This document shows, piece by piece, positions 49,345-59,107 of a stretch of 64,000 bases of DNA. The notes below the pieces were generated by a model, which made no database searches, was not told the DNA's origin, and saw only the letters and a program-made list of their open reading frames with translations. Origin of the DNA: Streptomyces cinnamoneus (lineage in GTDB: Bacteria; Actinomycetota; Actinomycetes; Streptomycetales; Streptomycetaceae). Position numbers and translations under genes: made by a program. The stretch is from NCBI RefSeq assembly GCF_014650495.1, contig NZ_BMVB01000009.1, positions 1 through 64,000 on the forward strand. The letters are read 5' to 3'. Positions within the stretch are counted from its first letter, which is position 1. Each line of letters starts with the position of its first letter.

Positions 49345-50847
49345 ATGACCTCCTCTTCTTCCCTTCCCCAGGACCGGCAGGACCGGCAGAGCCTCCCGGA
49401 GAGCCTTCGGGCCGACGCCCTGATGGAAGAGGACGTCGCCTGGAGCCACGAGATCGACGGGGAGCGCGACGGCGATCAGTACGACCGTTCCGAGCGCGCG
49501 GCCCTGCGGCGTGTAGCGGGACTCTCCACCGAGCTGGAGGACGTCACCGAGGTCGAGTACCGGCAGCTGCGCCTGGAGCGCGTGGTGCTGGTCGGCGTCT
49601 GGACGTCCGGCACGGTGCAGGACGCCGAGAACTCCCTCGCGGAGCTGGCGGCGCTCGCCGAGACCGCGGGCGCGATGGTGCTCGACGGCGTCGTCCAGCG
49701 CCGCGACAAGCCGGACCCGGCGACGTACATCGGCTCGGGCAAGGCGCAGGAGCTGCGGGACATCGTCCTGGAGAGCGGCGCCGACACCGTCGTGTGCGAC
49801 GGTGAGCTCAGCCCCGGCCAGCTCATCCACCTTGAGGACGTCGTCAAGGTCAAGGTGGTCGACCGCACCGCCCTGATCCTCGACATCTTCGCCCAGCACG
49901 CGAAGTCCCGCGAGGGCAAGGCCCAGGTCTCCCTGGCCCAGATGCAGTACATGCTGCCCCGGCTGCGCGGCTGGGGTCAGTCGCTGTCCCGGCAGATGGG
50001 TGGTGGTGGCTCCGGCTCGTCCGGCGGCGGAATGGCCACCCGTGGCCCCGGTGAGACCAAGATCGAGACGGACCGGCGCCGGATCCGCGAGAAGATGGCG
50101 AAGATGCGCCGGGAGATCGCGGAGATGAAGACCGGCCGCGACATCAAGCGCCAGGAACGCCGGCGCAACAAGGTCCCGTCGGTGGCCATCGCGGGCTACA
50201 CCAACGCCGGCAAGTCCTCGCTGCTCAACCGGCTCACCGGCGCGGGCGTGCTGGTGGAGAACGCCCTGTTCGCCACCCTCGACCCGACCGTGCGCCGGGC
50301 CGAGACGCCCTCCGGGCGGCTCTACACCCTGGCCGACACCGTCGGCTTCGTCCGGCACCTGCCGCACCACCTCGTCGAGGCGTTCCGCTCCACCATGGAG
50401 GAGGTCGGCGACTCCGACCTGATCCTGCACGTGGTGGACGGCTCGCACCCGGCGCCGGAGGAGCAGCTGGCTGCCGTGCGCGAGGTCATCCGCGACGTGG
50501 GCGCGCTCGACGTCCCCGAGATCGTGGTGATCAACAAGGCCGACGCGGCCGACCCGCTCGTGCTGCAGCGCCTGCTGCGCATAGAGAAGCACTCGATCGC
50601 GGTGTCCGCGCGGACCGGCGCGGGCATCGAGGAGCTGCTGGCCCTGATCGACGCCGAGCTGCCCCGGCCCGCGGTGGAGATCGAGGCGCTCGTTCCGTAC
50701 ACGCACGGTGCGCTGGTCGCGCGGGCTCACGCCGACGGCGAGGTGATCTCCGAGGAGCACACCCCGGAGGGCACCCTCATCAAGGCCCGGGTGCACGAGG
50801 AGCTCGCCGCGGAGCTCCAGCGGTACGTACCCGCCGCGCGCGCCTGA
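49345..50847 (+). CDS. hflX: Ribosome-associated GTPase HflX
   Basis: This 500-residue GTPase splits stalled or hibernating ribosomes after stress. The N-terminal HflX domain ([34 protein letters not shown]) precedes the Gly-rich [11 protein letters not shown] linker and [16 protein letters not shown]; the G domain has G1 [10 protein letters not shown]3 DTVGF and G4 NKAD. The N-terminal ~50 residues are a Glu/Asp/Arg-rich extension. AAGGA precedes ATG 49345. A strong terminator follows. Confidence 0.95.
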   Translation: MTSSSSLPQDRQDRQSLPESLRADALMEEDVAWSHEIDGERDGDQYDRSERAALRRVAGLSTELEDVTEVEYRQLRLERVVLVGVWTSGTVQDAENSLAELAALAETAGAMVLDGVVQRRDKPDPATYIGSGKAQELRDIVLESGADTVVCDGELSPGQLIHLEDVVKVKVVDRTALILDIFAQHAKSREGKAQVSLAQMQYMLPRLRGWGQSLSRQMGGGGSGSSGGGMATRGPGETKIETDRRRIREKMAKMRREIAEMKTGRDIKRQERRRNKVPSVAIAGYTNAGKSSLLNRLTGAGVLVENALFATLDPTVRRAETPSGRLYTLADTVGFVRHLPHHLVEAFRSTMEEVGDSDLILHVVDGSHPAPEEQLAAVREVIRDVGALDVPEIVVINKADAADPLVLQRLLRIEKHSIAVSARTGAGIEELLALIDAELPRPAVEIEALVPYTHGALVARAHADGEVISEEHTPEGTLIKARVHEELAAELQRYVPAARA

Positions 50848-50858
50848 CCGTACGCACA

Positions 50859-50895
50859 CGAAGGCCCGCCCCGGATCCCCCGGGGCGGGCCTTCG
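50859..50895 (+). terminator. hflX terminator, bidirectional
   Basis: CGAAGGCCCGCCCCGG pairs perfectly with CCGGGGCGGGCCTTCG around a short ATCCC loop, starting 12 bases after the hflX stop. It also stands at the end of the converging peptidase gene. Confidence 0.87.
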
Positions 50896-50961
50896 TCGTC
50901 GTGCTGCCGGTCCGACCGTACGGCTGCCGGCTATCTGCTGCTGCTCGTTCTACCGCTCGTT

Positions 50962-52164
50962 CTACTGCTTGTTCGCGAACTTCTGGCTGAGCGCGTCGTA
51001 GACGCCCTTCGCCTCCGGGCCCAGGCGCGGACCCGCCAGCCAGGTGCTGTTGGACGGGCCGATCGAGGTGTTCGAGACCAGCACCACCTTGCCGTCGGCG
51101 CCCTTGGCGAACCAGCCGCCACCGGACGAACCACCGGTCATCGTGCAGCCGATGCGGTACATCGTCGGCTGCGACGGCTCGATGGTGAGGCGGCCCGGCT
51201 TGTCGACGCAGTCGTACATCTTCTGGCCGTCGAAGGGCGGCGCGGCCGGGTAGCCCCAGGCACCCATGCTCTGGATGGACTTCACCTGCGGGGTGCTGAA
51301 GTCGACGGTCAGGGCGTTGCCGACCGTCTCCTCAAGCGACTTGCCGTTGCCGTTCTCCGACTTCACGTGCAGCACGGAGAAGTCGTAGGGGGCGCCGGCG
51401 CCACCGGTCTCCGCACCCTGAGTGATCCACTGGGAGGACGTCTGCGCCCAGTCCGCCCACCACACGCCGTACGGGGCGACGTCCGTCACCGGCGCACTGT
51501 TGACCTGCGCGCCCGGCAGGCCCTTGTCGTTGTACGACGGCACGAAGGCGATGTTGCGGTACCAGCCGCCCTTCTTGCCGGCGTGCACGCAGTGGCCCGC
51601 GGTCCACACCATGTTGGACTTGCCGGGGTGTGCCGGGTCCTTGACGACCGTGGCCGAGCAGACCATGTGGCCCTCGGGGCTGTCGAAGAAGACCTTGCCG
51701 ACCGGGGCGGCGTTGTTGTGGTACGGCAGACCGACGGCCTTGGCCTGTACCGGACGCGGCTCGGGGTCGGTGACGCCCTGGTCGCTGGCGCCGCCGCCCG
51801 GCACCGTGCCGGGAGCGCCCTGGGTGGCGAGCGTCTTGTCGCTGGAGCGCGCGTCCTTCATCGTGTCGGGCTTCCAGTGGCCCTCGATGATGGGGTTGAT
51901 GAAGTCGCGGGCCTCACGCATCCACTGGTCCTTGTCCCAGTTCTTCCAGGCCCCGTCCTTCCACTTCTTCTTCCACTTCTCCAGGTCCTTGGTGGGGATC
52001 CCCTTGGGAAGGCTCGGGAGGTCGTCGCCCTTCTGGCCGGCGGACGCGCTGGGCTTGGCCTCGCCCGTGGCCTTGTCGTCGGACGGGCCGCACGCGGTGG
52101 CGGTCAGCGCCAGCGCAGCGACGAGGGCGGCGGCCGCCAGGGCCGGCCGGCGATTGGATGGCAT
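50962..52164 (-). CDS. Trypsin-like serine peptidase lipoprotein
   Basis: The 400-residue protein has a signal peptide with a lipobox ([18 protein letters not shown], Cys32 region) and is thus probably attached to the outer face of the membrane. A charged, Trp/Lys-rich segment (about 65-95) precedes a chymotrypsin-fold domain with the triad visible as His in VWTAGHC, Asp in PYDFSVLHV and Ser in [16 protein letters not shown] lies eight bases before ATG 52164. The fold resembles glutamyl-endopeptidase-like V8 homologues. Substrate unknown. Divergent from the siderophore-type cluster (261 bp). Confidence 0.85.
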   Translation of the reverse strand: MPSNRRPALAAAALVAALALTATACGPSDDKATGEAKPSASAGQKGDDLPSLPKGIPTKDLEKWKKKWKDGAWKNWDKDQWMREARDFINPIIEGHWKPDTMKDARSSDKTLATQGAPGTVPGGGASDQGVTDPEPRPVQAKAVGLPYHNNAAPVGKVFFDSPEGHMVCSATVVKDPAHPGKSNMVWTAGHCVHAGKKGGWYRNIAFVPSYNDKGLPGAQVNSAPVTDVAPYGVWWADWAQTSSQWITQGAETGGAGAPYDFSVLHVKSENGNGKSLEETVGNALTVDFSTPQVKSIQSMGAWGYPAAPPFDGQKMYDCVDKPGRLTIEPSQPTMYRIGCTMTGGSSGGGWFAKGADGKVVLVSNTSIGPSNSTWLAGPRLGPEAKGVYDALSQKFANKQ

Positions 52165-52425
52165 GGAGTGGGCTCCCCCTGTGATGTGCACGCGCTCCGG
52201 GCGCATGTCCGCTCTGAGCGCGAATGTTGTGAACTTGTCATGCACCGCCCCGGCGCGGGGCGAGCGGCCCCACTATGCCGGTGCCGAGGGAGACGGGAAC
52301 GGGCGGGTCCTCGGTTCCGGATGGAAGGATCTTGAACTGGGGCCGTGATCCACAGCTCCCGGCGTCGTTGGTACGTACGGGGGACGCCCGACCATCGTTC
52401 AGCGGCAGGAGGAGGTACCCGCGCC

Positions 52426-54072
52426 ATGGCCCCGACCCGACCACCCCTCCCGTCGCCGTCCGCGCCCCCGCCCACGGGCCCCGAGGGCCCCGCGCGACGC
52501 CAGTCCCCGCGGGAATCCGCAGCCCGTACGTACGCCCGGTCGCTGCCGATCGTGCCCGTGCGCGCCCGGGGACTGACGATCGAGGGCGCCGACGGCCGGC
52601 GCTACCTCGACTGCCTCTCCGGCGCGGGCACCCTGGCACTCGGCCACAACCACCCCGTGGTCCTCGCGGCCATCCGTTCCGTGCTCGACTCCGGCGCCCC
52701 GCTCCAGGCCCTGGACCTGGCCACCCCCGTACAGGACGCCTTCGCCGACGAGCTGCTGGCCACCCTCCCGCGCGGCCTGGCGGCCGCGGCCCGCATCCGG
52801 TTCTGCGGACCGGCCGGCGGCGACGCCATGGAGGCCGCGCTCGCGCTCGTACGGGCCGCGACCGGCCGCGAGGGGCTGCTGGCGTTCTCCGGAGCCGGGT
52901 CCCCGGAAGCCGCCGGGGCAGTGCCGGGCGCGGTGACCCGGCTGCCGTTCCCGCAGGACTACCGCTGCCCGTTCGGTGTCGGCGGCGAACACGGGGAGCG
53001 GTTGTCGGCACGCTGGGCCGCCACCCTGCTCGACGACCCGGGTGGCGACGGGTCGGCTCCGGCCGGCCTGGTCGTCGAGCCCGTGCAGGCCGACGGCGGG
53101 ATGCTCCCGGCGCCGGACGCGTGGCTGCGCCGGATGCGTGCGATCACCGCGGCCCACGCCGTTCCGCTCGTCGCCGACGAGAGCGGCACGGGCGTCGGCC
53201 GGACGGGAGCCTTCTGGGCCGTCGAGCACAGCGGGATCGCCCCGGACGTGATGGTCCTCTCCAAGGCCATCGGCGGCAGCCTCCCGCTTGCCGTCGTCGT
53301 GCACCACGAGGACCTCGACCCGGGCGGTCCCGGCGAGCGTGCCGGAACGTTCCGCGGCAACCAGCTCGCCATGGCCGCGGGCACCGCGACCCTGCGGTAC
53401 GTCCGGGAGAACGGACTGGCAGAGCGCGCCGCCCTGCTCGGCGCCCGCATGCTGGAACGGCTGCGGCAGACGGCGCGGGAGCACGCGTGCGTGGGGGACG
53501 TGCGTGGCCGCGGGCTGATGATCGGCATTGAATTCGTCGACCCGGAGGGGGACACCGGGGCTGGGTGTGGCGGTGCCGGTTGCGAGGCTGCCGGTTGCGA
53601 TGCTGTCGGTGGTGATGCTGCAGGTCGTGACGGTGCTGGTCGTGATGCTGCCGGTCGTGACGGTGCTGACCATGACGGTGCCGGCCGTACCGGCCCCGGT
53701 CGTGACGGTGCCGGCCGTACGGGCCCCGGTCGTGACGGTGCCGGCCGTACGGGCCCCGGTCGTGACGGTGCTGACCGTGACGGTGCCGGTCCGCTGCCCG
53801 CCGCTCCCGACGTGGCCGCCGCCGTGCAGCGCGCGTGCCTTCGACGCGGGCTGATCGTGGGGCTGAGCGGCCCGCACTCCAGCGTCGTGTGCCTGCTGCC
53901 GCCCCTCACCCTCACCGACGAGCAGGCCGAAGCCGTTCTGGAGCGACTGTCCGACGCCATCGCCACGGTCTCCCGCACGGGCCACCGGATCCCCATCCCG
54001 CGAACGCCGAAGGAGGAAGGCGCCGCATCCCCGGCCGGCAACGCCGTGACATGCCCGCCGCACACCGCATGA
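52426..54072 (+). CDS. Class III aminotransferase of an NIS siderophore cluster
   Basis: The 548-residue protein is a diaminobutyrate/ornithine-type PLP aminotransferase. Asp251 in VADESGTGVGRTG and the Schiff-base Lys280 in VLSKAIGGS are present, as is GPAGGDAMEAALALVRA. The aromatic-His-Gly motif that normally stacks on PLP (FHG) reads SGAGSPEA here. An insertion of about 70 residues (about 385-455) of Gly/Arg/Asp/Ala pentads disrupts the C-terminal domain before PDVAAAVQRACLRRGLIVGL. It should supply a diamine building block for the next gene. AGGAGGAGG lies 11 bases before ATG 52426. Its stop overlaps the next start (ATGA). Confidence 0.85.
   Translation: MAPTRPPLPSPSAPPPTGPEGPARRQSPRESAARTYARSLPIVPVRARGLTIEGADGRRYLDCLSGAGTLALGHNHPVVLAAIRSVLDSGAPLQALDLATPVQDAFADELLATLPRGLAAAARIRFCGPAGGDAMEAALALVRAATGREGLLAFSGAGSPEAAGAVPGAVTRLPFPQDYRCPFGVGGEHGERLSARWAATLLDDPGGDGSAPAGLVVEPVQADGGMLPAPDAWLRRMRAITAAHAVPLVADESGTGVGRTGAFWAVEHSGIAPDVMVLSKAIGGSLPLAVVVHHEDLDPGGPGERAGTFRGNQLAMAAGTATLRYVRENGLAERAALLGARMLERLRQTAREHACVGDVRGRGLMIGIEFVDPEGDTGAGCGGAGCEAAGCDAVGGDAAGRDGAGRDAAGRDGADHDGAGRTGPGRDGAGRTGPGRDGAGRTGPGRDGADRDGAGPLPAAPDVAAAVQRACLRRGLIVGLSGPHSSVVCLLPPLTLTDEQAEAVLERLSDAIATVSRTGHRIPIPRTPKEEGAASPAGNAVTCPPHTA
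53671..53775 (+). repeat. 30-bp minisatellite inside the aminotransferase gene
   Basis: Two perfect 30-bp copies (53701-53730 and 53731-53760, each CGTGACGGTGCCGGCCGTAC plus GGGCCCCGGT) follow a near-perfect copy at 53671-53700 and precede a partial copy. Upstream, 53585-53670 is a more degenerate array of 15-bp GRDGA/GRDAA units. All copies keep the reading frame. Confidence 0.95.
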
Positions 54073-55991
54073 ACGCACCCCTCCGCACCGATGCGTCCCC
54101 CGGCGACGGCCCGGACCGCACCCCGGTGGTGCCCCGCCCGGCCGGCCACCGCACCGAGGCCCCGGCCCTCGCCCCCTCCGGCGCCACCGACCCGCTGGAC
54201 CACCCCGACCCGGCCGCCGCCGCGGACGCCGCCGCCGTGGAGAACCTGCTCCGCTGCTGGGTCCGGGAGAACGCCATCCCCCGCCCCCACGGCGACATCC
54301 TCTACCTCCCGCTCAACGCGAGCGGCATCCCGCTGACCGTCCCCGTGCGCTACTGGTCCGCCACCGGCTGGCACCGCTTCGGCCACGTCACCCTCACCGG
54401 CGGCTCGGACGACGCCCCCGCCTTCGACGCCGTCACCCTGGCCGCCCTGCTCGGCCGGGAGGCCGCGCACCGCGCGGCGCAAGCGGGCCGGGCCCCGGCC
54501 GAGCAGGGCGCCGAACTGGCCGCACGCGTCGCCGACTCGGTACGCCGCACCACCGTCTTCCTCACGGCCCGGCGCCGACGGCCCGCCGACCCGGACGCCG
54601 GAGACCTCTTCCTCTACGGCGAACAGTCCCTGCTCCTCGGCCATCCCCTGCACCCCGCGCCGAAGAGCCGCGACGGCCTCACCGACGCCGAGGCCCCCGC
54701 CTGCTCACCGGAGTTGCGCGGCCGCTTCCCCCTGCACTGGCTGGCCGTCCACCGCTCCGTACTGGCCACCGACTCCGCCTGGACCGAACGCGGCCGCTCC
54801 GTCGACGCCCCTACGCTGGCCGCCCGCCTCGCCGGCCCCGGTCTCGAACTGGACCTCCCGCCCGGCACCGTCGCCCTGCCGATGCACCCCTGGCAGGCCC
54901 GCGACATCCACCACCGCCCGGCCGTCGCCCCCCTCTTCGAGGCCGGGCTGCTGCACGACCTCGGTGCCCGCGGCGAACCCTGGTACCCGACATCCTCCCT
55001 GCGCACGGTGCACCGCCCCGGCGCACCCGCGATGCTCAAGCTCTCCCTCGGCCTGCGCATCACCAATTCGCGCCGGGAGAACCTCCGCAAGGAACTGTGC
55101 CGCGGCGTCGAAGTGCACCGCCTGCTGCGCGGCGGCCTCGCCGAGCGCTGGCGCGCGGCCTGCCCCGGCGGCCTCGGCTTCGACATCGTCCGCGACCCCG
55201 CCTGGCTGGCCGTCGACGCGCCCGACGGCACCCCGCTGCCCGGCGTCGACGCCGTCATCCGGCACAACCCGTTCGGTCCCGGCGACGACGCCGTGTGCGT
55301 CGCCGGCCTCACCTCACCCCGGCCATGGCCCGGCAGCCAGGGGCCGGCCGGCCGGCCCGCCGTGTCCTCCCGCCTCGCGGACACCATCGGCCGACTCGCC
55401 CACCGCACGGGCCGGCCCGCCGGCGCCGTCGCCGCGGAGTGGTTCCTGCGCTACCTCGACGCCGTCGTGCGCCCCGTGCTCTGGCTCGACGGCGAAGCCG
55501 GCATCGCCCTGGAGGCCCACCAGCAGAACACCCTCGTCCTGCTGGACGCCGACGGCTGGCCCGTCGGCGGCCGCTTCCGCGACAACCAGGGCTACTACTT
55601 CCGCGAGTCCCACCGCGCCGCCCTCGACCAACGGCTCCCCGGCATCGGGCAGGAGAGCGACACCTTCGTCCCCGACGAGGTCGCCGACGAGAGGTTCTGC
55701 TACTACCTCGGCATCAACAACGTCCTCGGACTGATCGGCGCGTTCGGCTCGCAGCGGCTGGCCGACGAACAGATCCTGCTCGCCGGACTGCGCCGCTTCC
55801 TCAAGGAGGCCGCCACCGGCCCGTCCCCGACCCGCTCCTCGCTGCCGGAACACCTCCTCCACGCGCCCACCCTGCGCTGCAAGGCCAACATGCTGACCAG
55901 GCTGCGAGGGCTCGACGAACTCGTCGGCCCCGTCGACACCCAGTCCGTGTACGTCACCGTCGCCAACCCTCTTGCCCCGGCGGCGGGGTGA
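54069..55991 (+). CDS. IucA/IucC-family NIS siderophore synthetase
   Basis: The 640-residue enzyme is an NRPS-independent siderophore synthetase that joins a carboxylic acid and an amine with ATP. Family motifs are present: LPMHPWQARDI, SSLRTVH, LKLSLGLRITNSRRENLRKE and LEAHQQNTLVLLDADG, with the FhuF-like C-terminal part (about 480-625). Length is normal for the family. It is translationally coupled to the aminotransferase and followed by a GNAT gene; together they match the orphan siderophore locus seen at the same place in other Streptomyces. The substrate class cannot be read from sequence by eye. Confidence 0.93.
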   Translation: MNAPLRTDASPGDGPDRTPVVPRPAGHRTEAPALAPSGATDPLDHPDPAAAADAAAVENLLRCWVRENAIPRPHGDILYLPLNASGIPLTVPVRYWSATGWHRFGHVTLTGGSDDAPAFDAVTLAALLGREAAHRAAQAGRAPAEQGAELAARVADSVRRTTVFLTARRRRPADPDAGDLFLYGEQSLLLGHPLHPAPKSRDGLTDAEAPACSPELRGRFPLHWLAVHRSVLATDSAWTERGRSVDAPTLAARLAGPGLELDLPPGTVALPMHPWQARDIHHRPAVAPLFEAGLLHDLGARGEPWYPTSSLRTVHRPGAPAMLKLSLGLRITNSRRENLRKELCRGVEVHRLLRGGLAERWRAACPGGLGFDIVRDPAWLAVDAPDGTPLPGVDAVIRHNPFGPGDDAVCVAGLTSPRPWPGSQGPAGRPAVSSRLADTIGRLAHRTGRPAGAVAAEWFLRYLDAVVRPVLWLDGEAGIALEAHQQNTLVLLDADGWPVGGRFRDNQGYYFRESHRAALDQRLPGIGQESDTFVPDEVADERFCYYLGINNVLGLIGAFGSQRLADEQILLAGLRRFLKEAATGPSPTRSSLPEHLLHAPTLRCKANMLTRLRGLDELVGPVDTQSVYVTVANPLAPAAG

Positions 55992-55996
55992 GCGGC

Positions 55997-56842
55997 ATGA
56001 GCACGGAGTGGAACGACCCGGGCGGCGCACCGCCGTACGACCCGCTGACGGGCCCGCTCCCCGCCTTTCCCGGTGAAGCCCCCGGCGCCTTTCCCGGTGA
56101 GGCCCCCGGCCCCGAGCGGGCCCACGAGCGGTCTCCCGAGCGGTCTCCCGAGCGGTCTCCCGAGCGCGACGACTGCGTCGACACGATCGACCTGCGGCTG
56201 ACCGAGGAGTTCATCGAGTTCCTCGCCTGCGAACCACCGAGCCCCGCCCAGCCCGGCCCGGCCTTCGGAGCGGACTTGCTGGACGGCCTCGCCGACTGGG
56301 GACCCGTGGCCACGGACGTGGGGCCGTTCCAGCTCGTACCGGTCCGTATCGAGCGCGACCTCCGGCTGATCACCCAGTGGATGAACGATCCGGCAGTCGC
56401 GGCCTTCTGGGGCCTGTCCGGGCCCGACACCGCCACCGCCGGCCATCTCCGCGCCCAACTTGACGGCGACGGGCGCAGCGTTCCCTGCCTGGGGGTGCTC
56501 GGCGGCGTCCCGATGAGCTACTGGGAGGTGTACCGCGCCGACCTCGACCCGCTCGCACGGCACTACCCGGCCCGGCCGCACGACACCGGGATCCATTTCC
56601 TCGTGGGCAGGGTCGCGGACCGAGGGCGGGGCCTGGGCACCTTGCTGTTGCGCACCGTCGCGGATCTCGTCCTGGACCGCAGGCCCGCCTGCTGCCGGGT
56701 CGTCGGGGAACCGGACCTGCGCAACACTCCGTCCGCCGCGGCCTTCCTCGGGGCGGGCTTCCGGCTGACCGCCGAGATCGAGCTGCCGGACAAGCGCGCC
56801 GCCCTGATGATCCGCGACCGCGTCCTGAGGGGCCTGCTGTAG
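55997..56842 (+). CDS. GNAT N-acyltransferase (IucB/MbtK-type) of the NIS cluster
   Basis: The 281-residue protein has a C-terminal siderophore-type acyltransferase domain (about 105-281): ITQWMNDPAVAAFWGLSGP, GVPMSYWEVYRADLDPLARHY, DTGIHFLVG, and the acetyl-CoA loop DRGRGLGTLLLRTV. It would acylate a hydroxylamine or amine on the siderophore precursor. The first ~100 residues are low complexity, with FPGEAPGAFPGEAPG and ERSPERSPERSPER repeats. ATG 55997 is used; GTG 55988, overlapping the synthetase stop, is equally possible. Confidence 0.87.
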   Translation: MSTEWNDPGGAPPYDPLTGPLPAFPGEAPGAFPGEAPGPERAHERSPERSPERSPERDDCVDTIDLRLTEEFIEFLACEPPSPAQPGPAFGADLLDGLADWGPVATDVGPFQLVPVRIERDLRLITQWMNDPAVAAFWGLSGPDTATAGHLRAQLDGDGRSVPCLGVLGGVPMSYWEVYRADLDPLARHYPARPHDTGIHFLVGRVADRGRGLGTLLLRTVADLVLDRRPACCRVVGEPDLRNTPSAAAFLGAGFRLTAEIELPDKRAALMIRDRVLRGLL

Positions 56843-56859
56843 CTGCGCCCGGGGTGGCG

Positions 56860-57020
56860 CGGCAGTGCCCGCCGGTATCCGCCGGTGCGCGCCAGTGTCC
56901 GCCGGTGCCTGCCGGTGTCCGGCGGTGTCCGGCGGTGCCGGCCGGTACCTGCCCGTGTCCGCCAGTGCCTGCCGACGTCCGGCGGTGTCCGGCGGTCCCC
57001 GCAGACGTCCGCCGGCGGGT
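56860..57020. repeat. Degenerate short tandem repeats between the GNAT gene and dinG
   Basis: About 160 bases consist of diverged 10-11 bp units related to TGTCCGCCGGTGCC and TGTCCGGCGG. All frames read as Pro/Gly/Arg repeats and no gene is supported. The tract precedes the dinG promoter region. Confidence 0.8.
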
Positions 57021-57077
57021 ACCGGGAGGGCCGTCCCGGCCCGCGATGTCAGTGCGGCCCCGTAGGCTGGCAACGCT

Positions 57078-59057
57078 ATGACTGCCACCTCCTCGCCTTC
57101 CCTCACCGACCTGCTGCACGCCGCCGTCACCGCCGTCGGGGGCACCGAGCGGCCCGGCCAGGTCGCCATGGCCGAAGCCGTCGCCGCGGCCATCGACGGC
57201 GGCTCCCACCTGCTCGTCCAGGCGGGCACCGGCACCGGCAAGTCGCTCGGCTACCTCGTGCCGGCCCTCGCCCACGGCGAGCGGGTGGTCGTCGCGACGG
57301 CCACGCTCGCGCTCCAGCGCCAGCTCGTCGAGCGCGACCTGCCGCGCACGGTCGACGCCCTGCACCCGCAGCTGCGCCGCCGCCCGGAGTTCGCCATGCT
57401 CAAGGGCAGGTCCAACTACCTCTGCCTGCACCGGCTCCACGAGGGTGTGCCGCAGGACGAGGAGGAGGGGCTCTTCGACCCCTTCGAGGCGGCGACGCCC
57501 ACCAGCAAGCTGGGCAAGGACCTGCTGCGGCTGCGCGACTGGTCGGACGAGACCGAGACCGGCGACCGCGACGACCTCACCCCGGGCGTCTCCGACCGGG
57601 CCTGGTCGCAGGTGTCCGTCACCTCCCGGGAGTGTCTGGGAGCCTCCAAGTGCGCCTACGGCGCCGAGTGCTTCGCCGAGGCGGCGCGGGAGCGGGCCAA
57701 GCTCGCCGACGTCGTGGTGACCAACCACGCGCTGCTCGCCATCGACGCCATCGAGGGCGCCCCCGTGCTGCCCAGCCACGAGGTGCTGATCGTCGACGAG
57801 GCCCACGAGCTGGTCTCGCGCGTCACCGGCGTGGCCACCGGCGAGCTCACCCCCGGCCAGGTCAACCGGGCTGTGCGCCGGGCGGCCAAGCTCGTCGACG
57901 AGAAGGCGGCCGATGCCCTGCAGACGGCGGCCGAGAGCTTCGAGCGCCTGATGGAGCTGGCCCTGCCCGGCCGGCTGGAAGAGATCCCCGAGGACCTCGG
58001 CTACTGCCTGATGGCGCTGCGCGACGCGGCGCGCACGGTGGTCACGTCCCTGGGCAACACCCGCGACAAGTCCGTCCAGGACGAGGACGCCGTCCGCAAG
58101 CAGGCGCTGGCCTCCGTGGAGAACATCCACGCTGTGGCCGAGCGCATCGTGGAGGGCTCCGAGTACGACGTCGTCTGGTACGAGCGCCACGACCGCTTCG
58201 GGGCCTCGCTGCGGGTCGCCCCGCTGTCGGTGTCCGGGCTGCTGCGGGAGAAGCTCTTCAACGAGCGGTCCGTGGTGCTCACCTCGGCCACCCTCAAGCT
58301 CGGCGGCGACTTCAACGGCGTCGGCGCCTCCCTGGGCCTCGCGCCCGAGGGCGTCGAGGGGGAGGACTGCCCGGAGTGGAAGGGCGTGGACGTCGGCTCG
58401 CCGTTCGACTATCCGAAGCAGGGGATCCTCTACGTCGCCAAGCACCTGGCCCAGCCGGGCCGGGAGGGCAGTCGGACGGACATGCTGGACGAGCTGGCGG
58501 AGCTCATCGAGGCGGCCGGCGGTCGCACCCTCGGTCTGTTCTCCTCGATGCGGGCGGCGCAGGCGGCCGCCGAGGCGCTGCGGGGCCGGCTCGACATGCC
58601 GATCCTCCTGCAGGGCGAGGAGACGCTGGGCGAGCTCATCCGCACCTTCGCCGGGGACACCCGCACCTGCCTCTTCGGCACGCTGTCGCTGTGGCAGGGC
58701 GTGGACGTGCCCGGGCCCAGCTGCCAGCTGGTGATCATGGACCGGGTGCCGTTCCCGAGGCCGGACGACCCGCTGATGAGCGCCCGGCAGCGGGCGGTGG
58801 AGGACGCGGGCGGCAACGGCTTCATGGCGGTGGCGGCGACGCATGCGGCGCTGCTGATGGCGCAGGGTGCGGGCCGGCTCGTGCGGGCGTCGGGGGACCG
58901 GGGTGTGGTCGCCGTGCTCGACCCGAGGCTGGCCACGGCCCGCTACGGGTCGTTCCTGCGCGCTTCGCTGCCGGACTTCTGGTACACCACGGACCGTAAC
59001 CAGGCGCGGCGCTCGCTGGCGGCCATCGACGCGGCGGCCAGGGCCGAGGGCAAGTAG
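57078..59057 (+). CDS. dinG: DinG/YoaA-family XPD-like DNA helicase
   Basis: The 659-residue superfamily 2 helicase has Walker A QAGTGTGKSLGYLVPAL, DEAH in LIVDEAHELVSRV, and helicase motifs TSATL and FGTLSLWQGVDVPG. Four cysteines (YLCLHRL, then ECLGASKCAYGAEC) are placed as in the 4Fe-4S domain of XPD/DinG. It is expected to unwind forks, D-loops or R-loops in repair. TAGGCT lies nine bases before the ATG, so the leader is nearly absent. It is convergent with lexA. No LexA box is visible before it, unlike E. coli dinG. Confidence 0.92.
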   Translation: MTATSSPSLTDLLHAAVTAVGGTERPGQVAMAEAVAAAIDGGSHLLVQAGTGTGKSLGYLVPALAHGERVVVATATLALQRQLVERDLPRTVDALHPQLRRRPEFAMLKGRSNYLCLHRLHEGVPQDEEEGLFDPFEAATPTSKLGKDLLRLRDWSDETETGDRDDLTPGVSDRAWSQVSVTSRECLGASKCAYGAECFAEAARERAKLADVVVTNHALLAIDAIEGAPVLPSHEVLIVDEAHELVSRVTGVATGELTPGQVNRAVRRAAKLVDEKAADALQTAAESFERLMELALPGRLEEIPEDLGYCLMALRDAARTVVTSLGNTRDKSVQDEDAVRKQALASVENIHAVAERIVEGSEYDVVWYERHDRFGASLRVAPLSVSGLLREKLFNERSVVLTSATLKLGGDFNGVGASLGLAPEGVEGEDCPEWKGVDVGSPFDYPKQGILYVAKHLAQPGREGSRTDMLDELAELIEAAGGRTLGLFSSMRAAQAAAEALRGRLDMPILLQGEETLGELIRTFAGDTRTCLFGTLSLWQGVDVPGPSCQLVIMDRVPFPRPDDPLMSARQRAVEDAGGNGFMAVAATHAALLMAQGAGRLVRASGDRGVVAVLDPRLATARYGSFLRASLPDFWYTTDRNQARRSLAAIDAAARAEGK

Positions 59058-59107
59058 GGCCCGCAAGGAGGACCGAGGGCTCAGGACGAGCCGAGGGCAG
59101 AGAAAGA

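Noticed and set aside
52246..52425. Iron box (DmdR/IdeR operator) upstream of the siderophore-type cluster
   Set aside because: No TTAGGTTAG-type palindrome could be found in the sequence by eye.
53671..53775. Possible CRISPR array
   Set aside because: The 30-bp units are directly adjacent without unique spacers, and the frame is kept through a protein-coding gene. It is a minisatellite.
56860..57020. Possible small Pro/Arg-rich genes in the repeat tract before dinG
   Set aside because: Every frame reads as similar repeats, with no ribosome binding site and no conserved start.
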